A DNA stretch of 64,000 nt from Procambarus clarkii (Eukaryota > Arthropoda > Malacostraca > Decapoda > Cambaridae), in assembly GCF_040958095.1 (NCBI RefSeq), contig NC_091172.1, positions 22,783,753-22,847,752 on the forward strand. Direction: 5' to 3'. The first letter of the stretch is position 1; each line of letters opens with the position of its first letter. Made by a program: the position numbers and the translations under genes. The notes beneath the pieces were generated by a model. That model had not been told where the DNA came from and ran no database searches. It worked only from the letters and a program-made list of their open reading frames with translations. This document shows positions 35,020 to 64,000 of this stretch, piece by piece.

Positions 35020-38000
35020 ACGTTCCTCAGCTGCAGATTCCTCAAAGTTTCCACAATGAAATAAGTGAAGGAAATAAAGAAACATCCTTTTGCTTCATCC
35101 GAGATGTTTCAGTACCAGAGATCCTCACTCTATGTACTGATACAGTACATGAATCACTATATGCCCCACTACAGGGGTGACAGAACGGTCACCTGTATGC
35201 CTTGCTTTAGGGGCAAGTAACAGGATACATGTCTACAAGGTGTTGGCAATTGCAGTTAATCCATATTTAATGTGGATTTACATTGTCATGCACACTGTGG
35301 TCTATAAGAATCATGGAGTCTTCATACATATAGTTATGTTACTTCAGATCTGCTACAAGCAACTAGCCAGGATGTATTGTTATTAACTAATTTATAAGGT
35401 GAAAATAAGTATGAATTTAATTACTACAGTATTCAAAATGAAGAGCAAATTGTATTACCTATAAATTGAACAGTGATTCTGGTACTTCTTGTGTACCATA
35501 TCCTGGTCAGCTAATTTAGGCAGGGCACGTGCAGTATTTGTATGAAGTATTAACAGGTAGAAGCACTAGTGACAGCTACACACCTGCCACACTATCATCA
35601 TATGACCCTGCTTGATAACAATGGCGCAGCCCAATGTTGACACAATACATCAATGAGAACATTGTCCTCGTGCAAGTAATTTCAGTATTAAAACACGTCT
35701 ATTGACAGACACTGCACAAATATTAATGTTGGTGTTCCTGGAAAAGTAAAAAATCACTCACACAGTGCATGTGTCAGAGGATATTGTTTCTCCATTAAAG
35801 GCCATGTTAAGTACGATTGTTTCTCCATTAAAGGCGATGTTAAGTAAGATTCAGAAGCATCTGAAGCCAAGCTCTGGTTGCTACTAGGCTACACAGTATT
35901 GGAATTTTTAGCCTGTTTTGTGCTGTACGATATTAGAATTAAGCCCCTAAGAGGGAATGAGTTTAAGTACTATATAGAAATTCTATGTAGGAAGTGTTCA
36001 AAGTATATATTTAGGTTGTGTCAGATGCTGAAACAGCATCGATCATCAAGAATTTGCCACATTTTGATCTGTTAATTTCCCATCTGACATTTGTTTATAG
36101 TCATTGTTCTCATCCTTCTCATGCCTCATTGACTTTGTGCATATTCAGTAGTTATTAATTGTATCATATATTTTCATGTGTCATATATTACAAATATACA
36201 TAGCTTCATAATGCTATCCATACATAATTCGTAACACCATGCTAAGACGTTTCTTAATTGGTTGAGTGAACTGGCCAAGAATAATCATGAAAGAAAAGGC
36301 CATTCTCAGCTGGTTTCCTCTAACCACTGTTATGTTACACATAATTAGCCTTCAGTCTGTCACACATATTTGAGTTTATTTTATAACGAAGTTTGTTGTA
36401 ACGGCTTGTGGAACTAATTGATCTGTTTGGGTCCAGCTACTTCAAGGTTCCAATATTAGATCCTCTGAGCAGCACACATCAACCCCCTTTGAGCTAAATA
36501 CAATGTATGAATGCACTCTTTTTTATTGAGCAGGAAATGAACCTGCAAGCAACAGGACAGAGACATAAACGACTGGTTTTGGCTTGCATAAAACATTTTC
36601 AATGAGATGTCTTAGATACAACTGACATGGGTACTCAAGATTTTGTGAATATCAATATTGATTGGAGGAGTGCCAAAAATGACTAAGACTGTCAATTTAG
36701 AAAACCAGGATTGCTGCAGCAAATTGTAGTTACACGTGGCAACTTTGCCAAACAGATAAACCTACAGGGTTTACACCAAGCTGGGAAAATTTATCAGGAA
36801 AGTTGATAACTTTGCACCACAGCCCAAGGTAACATTTCACCTTGCATTCAGGGAGTATGAAGATCACATCTGAGCTCTGTGAACCCCCATTAATACAGTA
36901 CTGCCTCCCAGTTGCTGCGAGTGCTTAGCCTCACACATGGTTCCCAGTTGTTGAGTGCGAGTGCAAAGCTAAACATGTGGCTCATGGTTGAGTGAGTGAG
37001 TGCTTAGCTTCACACAAGGCTCTCAGTTGATGAGTGCAGTTAAACTTCTCTATAAACTATTTTTATTTATTCACTCCAGTTTTTTATTCATTATATGCAT
37101 ACATTAATTGCCATTGGTATATTACTTGTTTTATAGTCAACATATTTATTGCAAAATATTTTTGTATATCATGTTAGCATACATTTTAAATCATGTTATG
37201 CTGTATTTAAATTTTTATTTAAAACTTCAATGTTTTTTCAATTAAATATTCATCTTCCTATCCACACATAATTTGAAGTCAGAAATTAACATAACTTTCG
37301 TATAGCTGTACTATACTTTATTTTTTCACATTTTACATGAATTTTTAATATTAGAAAATCAAGGTTCCTGTTATTAGGGGCTTTCTCTATTGAATATTTG
37401 ACAGGTTGAAAAATTTAAGATTATTTGAACTAATGACTTCCTGTATGACCATCACCATTTCTCCATTACAAATATAGCAACACGTAGTGTAAACCTGTTT
37501 CTGCCATCACAAACACCAGAAACCTGCAGGGTAAACCCATTCAGTTTTCCCATCACAAACACCATCAACCTGTAAGGTAAACGCATTCAAATTTTGCATC
37601 ACAAAAACAAACAGCAGCAACCTGTAGGGTAAACCCATTCAGTTTTCCCATCACAAACAGCAGCAACCTGTAGGGTAAACCCATTCAGTTTTCCCATCAC
37701 AAACACCAGCAACCTGTAGGGTAAACCCATTCAGTTTTCCCATCACAAACACCAGCAACCTGTAGGGTAAACCCATTCAACTTTTGCCATCACAAAACAA
37801 ACAGCAGCAACTTGTAGATTAAACCCATTCAAGTTTTCTATGTTTCACTCACACTTGAAAATAATCACTTCTCAAAACTATATTTAATTGTTAAAATGTA
37901 AACAGACTGTGCTAGGCTCAGAGAAGGGGCAGAAAAAAGAATTTTTGCAGTAATCAATTGAGCTCTTTCCTGACTTTTCTTAAGCTTGGCCTTAAATGTA

Positions 38001-38490
38001 GCATGGAGCTAGAATCAGAAAATGATTGAAAGGAAAGTGGTCTATTGGCTAGCTGCAAAACTATATTTTCTTACTGTAAAATAAATATATGGTGTTAAAT
38101 GATAAATAAATAACAATAAATTCTTTATTCTTTCATTCATAACAATTTCCTGTTTACTATGGAAGGTAAAATTATGCTTATGGCATAAGTAATATACAGT
38201 ATAATTATATATTAAATGTGTTGCAATATCTTTTAATTCTTGTTGACAGGCTATACAACAGTGTATGGCAACAGGCTATATACATAAACCCTGTGTGTGT
38301 ACACATGTTTTCCACCTTTCTGACTATTCCTCGAGACATTTGGCTACATTTCTTAACACCTAATGCCGATCTGATACTCGGGAGTTAGGCAACTGGGGAA
38401 GGTAAGTCATTAGCCTAGCCCTAACCTTGATGATCCTAAAAGGATTCCTATTCCCGACAATGGGGAAACAACCTAAAACAAGTTTTATGA
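35020..38490. other. SLC6 3' UTR and downstream AT-rich sequence
   Basis: No coding exon was recognised. A first AATAAA lies at 35073-35078, only 54 nt past the stop, with further AATAAA strings near 38088-38120. A decayed short tandem array (GAGTGCTTAGC...CACA..GG) spans about 36905-37035. The mRNA end cannot be fixed. Confidence 0.5.
37491..37835. repeat. About 46-bp minisatellite, 7 copies
   Basis: The unit is AGCAACCTGTAGGGTAAACC then CATTCAGTTTTCCCATCAC and AAACACC, with outer copies more diverged. Confidence 0.9.
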
Positions 38491-38494
38491 AAAA

Positions 38495-38890
38495 CTAGCA
38501 GTATCCGGCCACACGTTGCTGTGGCTCATAGCAACCTTGCCTGTCCCCCAGTTCTCTCCACCATTCCCCCCTCACCCATCTCCTCAGCCTCCCAACCATT
38601 CCCCACAACATCCCCTCGTCCTCCCCCACCATCCCCTCTTCCTTCCCACCATGCCCCACTCCCCTGTCCCTTTGTCCTCCCCACCATGCCCCACTCCCCA
38701 GTCCCTTTGTCCTCCTCACCATTCTCCATTCCCCCATCCCCTCGTCCCCCACCATCCCAAACTCTCCAGTCCCCTCGTCCTTCCCTACCATTACCCCCCC
38801 TCCCTTGTCCCCTTGTACTCCGCACCATCTCTCACTTCCGTCCAATCATCATCCCCACCATTCCCCACTCCCTCGTCCGATGCCTTCCCT
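38495..38890. repeat. Pyrimidine-rich degenerate tandem repeat
   Basis: CCCCACCATGCCCCACTCCC and GTCCCTTTGTCCTCC recur at 36-40 bp spacing. It is preceded by ACTAGCAGTATCCGGCCACA, which may start a dispersed element. Proline-rich ORFs on both strands are compositional. Confidence 0.8.
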
Positions 38891-39119
38891 AATGGTCTGA
38901 TGTTCCCATCAGAAAATGGGAACATCAAGTGATCTGATGTTTCCATCACTGAAATATAAGAAAAAGTTAAAAAATGAAATGAAAATATGAAAAAATATAA
39001 AAATATACTATTCTCACAAAATGAATGGTCTGGTAAACAACACAGCTCAATTCCAATGCAATTCACACAAAATAATTAAATCAAAATGAAAATAAATCAA
39101 AATCTAGGAAAATTCAATT

Positions 39120-39860
39120 TATCAATGCAATCAGAAACATTGAAATTGTAACATATCTAGTATAGCATGTGTGTTGCTCCTACATGCAACAGATGGCGCT
39201 GTTTTTCAAGAAAGGCATAGTTTTACCTGTCACAGGTGTGGCATCTATACTTATACTTACAAAATGAACAGTATGGTAAACAACACAGCTCAATTCCAAC
39301 ACAATGTCACACAAAAAAATTCACTAAAAAATCAAATATATAAATAAATCGAAATCTATGAAAATAAAATTTATCAATGCAATCGGAAACATTGAAATGG
39401 AATTTGTGATATATTTAGTATAGCGTGCATGTTGCCATTATGTGCAACAGATGGAACTGTTTTTCAAAAACGCATGGTTTAACCTGTCACAGAGGTGGCA
39501 TCTATATAGTAGGTATATAAAAAGATGCGTCTATTCAAATGCAACGTTGTGTCAAAATTTCAAAGCAATTGGTGAAGAACTTCCGGAGATTACAGATATG
39601 TTGCCCTTATGTCCAACAGATGGCGGTTTTTCAAAAAAGCATATTTTTTTCCTGTCACAGGTGAGGCATGTATATAGTAGATATATAAAAAGACACGCCT
39701 ACTCGAATGCAACGTTGTGTCAAAATTTCAAATCAATCAGTAAAGAGGTTTCGAAGATTTCCCTCACATGAAAAACACAGTTTTTCAGAAAAAGCATGTT
39801 TTTTTTTTTACTGTCTCAGACGTGACATCTATATACAGTATAATGCATTGCATACTTTAT
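39120..39860. repeat. Degenerate tandem repeat, about 170-260-bp units
   Basis: GCAACAGATGG recurs near 39186, 39443 and 39614 (CCAACAGATGG), each followed by TGTCACAGGTG.GGCAT. CAACGTTGTGTCAAAATTTC occurs at 39542 and 39709. Family unknown. Confidence 0.7.
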
Positions 39861-39990
39861 TCCCAAAAAGACATGGTCACTTTTACCCAAGGGAGGAAGG
39901 TATTGGATGTCAAATATCTCTTCCTCCTTCCTGGTAAATATCAAATCCAGCATGGAGGGAACATCCCCTTCCCTCATCATTGTAGCTTGT

Positions 39991-40948
39991 TTAACCCTCG
40001 GGCCGCTAGGGGGTTCAAATAGAATGAACACCCACAGGCGCAACAAAAAAAAAAAATCCAATTTTTTTTTAATCACTTTATTTGTGTTCCCTGAGCACGG
40101 GAAAAATAATAAAAAAAATTTAATTGCACTTACCGTTGACGTAAATGAGCCGAGAAGATCGGCGATGACGTCACGCTTCATCTTCGCTGGACCACTGTGC
40201 ACCCAGGGTGAGTCAGGCGCGACGGAGAAGGAGCCCGAGTTGCCGCGAATTTATTTTCGCGTTATTATTTACAGTATCTATGGCGTATTCAATAAAATAT
40301 AAAATTTCTGATGATTTATTTTCACTATATACACCCCACTTATTCTGTATTTACATGTTTTTGCACCAGTCTTGGACATTTAGATGTCATCAAGACTGTG
40401 ATACTCGTTAAAACATTTGACATGGCACAGAGGGACCTGACACACTATGCACCAAGTCATCAGCATTTTTTAAATGAAAATGAAAAAATGATTCACCGTC
40501 TTCAGACTCGTCGAGCAAAACATTAATATCTTGCAAGGGAGCACATGAACTGTGTGGTCTTGCACAAATTGGGGTCGAGTGAGGGCGAGGAGGCATGGGC
40601 GAGATACTAGGCCTAGCCCTGGTGGACCCAGCATGTTCACACTTGTCGTCGGTCGTATCCACCTCTGAGGGCTGTGTGTAGTCATGATCAGTCTGAGTCG
40701 TCAATATCAGACTCATCACCATCCGGGAACAAATTACGATTAATTTCGTCCTCGGTCAGAGGTCGCGAGGAACGCCTCGTTGAGCGGGGTCAGTCGTTGG
40801 AACTTGATGCGCCTGCCATGGTGTCCGCTGGGTAACTGAGGCCTGTACACAAAGGGGACCCACGCTGGAATTTTTTCCCAGGCGGGGGTTTGTTTATGGT
40901 CAGTTGAGGCTCGCCGATGACTACCCCTATCCCACGCGGGGCGTTTAA
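39991..40948 (-). mobile_element. Candidate second piggyBac-like remnant, minus strand
   Basis: TTAA at 39991-39994 and 40945-40948 bounds CCCTCGGGCC at the left and GCGGGGCG at the right. The minus strand reads from an ATG near 40819 through a stop and a frameshift: RPLTEDEINRNLFPDGDESD, then DHDYTQPSEVDTTDDKCEHA. An acidic Ser/Asp-rich N-terminus is typical for piggyBac transposases, but no DDE core is present. Confidence 0.5.
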
Positions 40949-40989
40949 ATTATAGCACTAGACACGAAAACATATATAAATGATGTGCA

Positions 40990-41175
40990 CGGTTTCAGTT
41001 TTGTCACCGATATCATATTTTGTCACCCTACACCTTACTTTCCTCCTCAGCTCTCTCTTGCCTATTTTTTGCCTGTCTCTACCTCCTCATCACAATCGAC
41101 TTGAGAATGGTCCAGGATGGACCGAAACGTTGTCGTCCCTTCAACTTCTAGTGTGTGGTCTGGTCATCATTTATA
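40990..41175 (+). repeat. Dispersed repeat X copy with hammerhead-like motif
   Basis: The pyrimidine-rich leader (CCTTACTTTCCTCCTCAGCT) is followed by a 39-nt motif at 41097-41135 (CGAC, TTGAGAAT, GGTCC-AGGAT-GGACC, GAAACGTT, GTCG) and the tail CTTCTAGTGTGTGGTCTGGT. Confidence 0.75.
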
Positions 41176-41589
41176 TATGATATGCGCATTTAAGGATTAA
41201 CATGTTGATACATGGATGTTTCTGGGATGAGGTTTACGAATCTACAGGTCCAAAAGTCGTCTGTTCTAGCTTCATATGCCCCCCAGTCTATGGATTTCAA
41301 ATTGAAGTCACTGACTACCAACAGTCGTGATCTATCTTATCTGCTCTCGCTATAATCTCTCTCATTATTTTTATAAGACCCTCTCGTTTTATTATCCATT
41401 ATTATTATATTTATTATCCTCTCGTTTATTATTATTATGTGTGAAACTCCTGGTGAGGGTGTGTCCAGAGGGGCAGTTATGAAGTATAGAAGATACTGTT
41501 AGCAATAAGGAAGGGGATGAGGATGTGTGTGTATGCATTTTGGTTATTCTGCTTATTACAGATCAGATTTCACTGAGTAACTTATCCTC

Positions 41590-41885
41590 AGAATATGCTT
41601 ATCCAAGCTGCAGCTGGCCCAAACCCATCCTTATGATATGTTCATCCACGTTGCACTGACTTGAACAACTAGGAAGATATGCTCATCCAAGTTGCAGCCA
41701 ACCCTAACCCATCCACATGATATGCTCATCCAAGCTGTGACTGACCCCAACCAATCCTCACAATATGCTTGTCGAAGCTGCAGGTGATCCCAACCCATTT
41801 GCATGATATGCTTGTCCAAGCTGTGGCTGACCTTAACCCATCCTCAGGATATGTTCATCCAAACTGCGACTGACCTCAACTCATC
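41590..41885. repeat. About 43-bp minisatellite, 6-7 degenerate copies
   Basis: GATATGCTCATCCAAGCTG and CTGACCCCAACCCATCCTCA variants alternate across the stretch. Confidence 0.85.
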
Positions 41886-41914
41886 CTTAGGAATAGTTAA
41901 GCAGGAGAGTAGTG

Positions 41915-42600
41915 AACATTAGTGTCCCTTAGGGCTATCTTAGGATCATTAATTGTTTAAATTTATTTTAATGATCATCCAGAAGGAGAGAATTCATATA
42001 TTGCAGATGATGCAAAGCTAACAAGGAGATTAAGAACTGAGAAGCACTGCATACTGCAGGAAGACCTAGACAAACTTCAAGAATGGGCAGATAAATAGCT
42101 ATTGGAAGTAAATCCAAACAAGCGAGAGATAATGAGGATGTGAAAGGGGATTAGAGACCTAAATGAAATTTCACTATAATAGGAATTCAACTAATATACA
42201 TGCTAAAAGAAAAAAATAATGGTCTGAGCATAATTCCAACATTAATTAATTAACACCAGAAGCAAATGTAAAATGGATAACGTCAGCAGAATAAAGGAAG
42301 TTGCAGAACATAGGACCAGCCCATGTGAGACCATTACTGGAGTACAGATATTTTCACCAGACAAGTATTAGAACTGAGAGGAGGATAAGAAAACTCAACT
42401 TCACAACCTTAGAGAGGCAATACGACAAAAGAACACCGGAAACTAGATATACTGTACTATCGAGTCACATGGATGTAAGAAAATTCTTGTATACTGTACA
42501 GGTGGATGGCAAGAGGAATGCACTGAAAGAAGTTGTTAAAACTACTTTTATTTACAACTTGAAGAAAAGACACGAGACAGAACTTGATGGTTGAGAAGTA
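41915..42600 (+). mobile_element. Degenerate LINE remnant (RT palm region)
   Basis: The frame near 41991 reads YIADDAKLTRRLRTEKHCIL, then QEDLDKLQEWADK with a stop, LLEVNPNK: the (F/Y)xADD catalytic box and following helix of non-LTR RTs. 42301-42594 continues with GPAHVRPLLEYRY, similar to the VRP.LEYA region. Family D-like. Confidence 0.7.
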
Positions 42601-43222
42601 TAAAAGGCTAGGAGGTGGGGAAGTAGGAACTAGACCTCACTTTCCCATAGTCAACTGACGGTTCGACTTTGGTTAAAAAAAACATTTTAAATAGTATCAC
42701 ATTATTTAATTTATCAAACAAAACTAGTCATTTAACTTTCATAAAAAAAAATAAAGTTCAATAGCATGTAAAGGCAACCAAACCAGTCCTTGTCCAAATA
42801 TGCTGCATTTTTTACAGAACTGATCAATCCATTAAAAATGAGACATAATTATTAAAAATATAATCAGCATACTTTATTACAAATTAAATCACCACATTAA
42901 AAATTAAATCACCATAATATTAAAGATTTTAATGCAACAGCCTCGATAGGTTAGATTTGTACAGTTCCAGTTAGGGAAAAACAATTACTGTAACTTTTTT
43001 AGAGTGGTAAACTGAGAGAATGGGTTGGTCACGGACACACAACCTGCATGTCAAATCAAGAAAGAAATAAGTTACAACATTAGGGTTCAAAGTCTAACAG
43101 TAAAACACACTATAAACATATTATTTATTATACAGCATTAAACAAAAATAAAAGTTATGCATAGTATCAAAGATTCCTCAAAATTACGTAGTTACAGCTT
43201 AACATTCCCTATCACTGACATA

Positions 43223-63222
<20,000 letters not shown>

Positions 63223-63600
63223 CATCTTCCCTCACGTCCGGTTGGGACAGCCGTAGGCACACCCACACCTCAACTCAGCACCACACACACACACACACAC
63301 TTCTTCTTTTTCGCGATATATTCAGTTTGCACGAAGGTTTTCCTCCTGATGACTGCACACACACACACACCACCCTAGGTCTAGTGTGTGTGTATGTGTT
63401 TGGTTTCTCACATTCGGATTATCGCAGTATGCGACTCCATCCGGATTCCTTGGTGATGCAGCGTCCTAGGCGAACGATGTCCCAATCTTGGGACTTATAA
63501 TAACAATATTCAGCATATAATTTATATTTTATTTCTTTATTTTATTCTTGAATATATTTTAGGAATATAATCAGGAATATATTTTATTCCTGATTTACAT
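63223..63600. other. GTF2H4 upstream flank
   Basis: This stretch holds CA-rich runs (63280-63300, 63357-63370) and no obvious TATA box at a canonical place. The promoter should be here but I cannot point to an element. Confidence 0.4.
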
Positions 63601-63832
63601 GATTTACCTGAGGGGCCACTAACACTAATGGCTCGACGAGAACAGATAGCCGGAGGCTTGTCGAAGGTTCCCGATTGATGATTGTTGAAGTTTAAGCCAC
63701 CCAAAAGGTGGCACGGGCATGAATAGCCCGTAAGTGGTGGCCCTTTTGAGCCATTACCAGTATCATTAGCTGATACTGGAGATCTGTGGAGGTGCGACTG
63801 CACCCTGCGTGACGGGAGATGTCTCCCACTCG

Positions 63833-64000
63833 GAAATTGAAATTGAAATTGAAATAAGTTTATTGAGGTAAAATACACACAAAGGGATGAGGTAGCTCAA
63901 GCTATTCTCACCCCGTTCAGTACAACGTGTTCATACATATATAGACACACATCACAAACAATAAACATAATGCCGAACATTCTGAGAGATAAACATATAC
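63833..64000 (-). mobile_element. LINE 3' end (unclassified), minus strand
   Basis: GAAATTGAAATTGAAATTGA followed by AATAAGTTTATTGAGGTAAA is the reverse of a LINE 3' end with a CAATTT simple tail; it runs off the window. 63604-63700 shares a block with 9083-9180. Confidence 0.6.

Noticed and set aside
38495-38932. Proline-rich ORFs on both strands
   Set aside because: Compositional product of a pyrimidine-rich tandem repeat.

Overview
This window looks like animal nuclear DNA, most likely from a decapod crustacean such as a crayfish. That rests on split genes with GT-AG introns, very dense non-LTR retrotransposons and tRNA-derived SINEs, long (AT)n and (CA)n tracts, and many intronic minisatellites. 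The species assignment is inference. There is no prokaryotic gene organisation. Two host genes can be read exon by exon, and they converge tail to tail across about 8.2 kb.

Gene 1 (+ strand, 10047-35019) is the C-terminal five-sixths of an SLC6-family sodium/chloride-coupled transporter of the GABA/taurine/betaine/creatine type. Eleven exons run from transmembrane segment 2 to the stop codon (about 540 codons). The exon(s) for the N-terminus and TM1 were not seen and probably lie upstream of the window. Gene 2 (- strand, 63222 down to 43223) is a complete nine-exon GTF2H4, the p52 subunit of TFIIH. It gives 464 aa in one open frame with the preferred splice sites, very close to the animal norm.

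Layout: 1-10 kb holds a 48-bp minisatellite, SINEs, LINE copies, a hairpin MITE and a hAT-type MITE. 10-12.1 kb is the first visible SLC6 intron, almost filled by a 26-bp minisatellite that copies the exon's own 5' splice site. 12-35 kb is the rest of SLC6, with LINE, SINE and VNTR insertions in its introns and a piggyBac remnant near 30.1-31.0 kb. 35-43 kb is the intergenic/3' UTR zone, with minisatellites, a second piggyBac-like remnant and a degenerate LINE. 43-63.2 kb is GTF2H4. Its introns carry four copies of an unclassified GC-rich repeat (one 2.6 kb copy has long terminal inverted repeats), a Penelope-like element, large (AT)n arrays, a GTAAGT-bearing minisatellite, and more LINE and SINE fragments. 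63.2-64 kb is the GTF2H4 upstream flank plus repeats.

Two signals stand out. (1) A 39-nt hammerhead-ribozyme-like motif occurs in two unrelated-looking repeat families, with matching geometry and covarying helices; one family is a Penelope-like element with inverted terminal repeats. (2) Minisatellites inside introns carry consensus 5' splice sites in the sense of the host gene. The extreme case is about 75 tandem copies of the real donor of an SLC6 exon.
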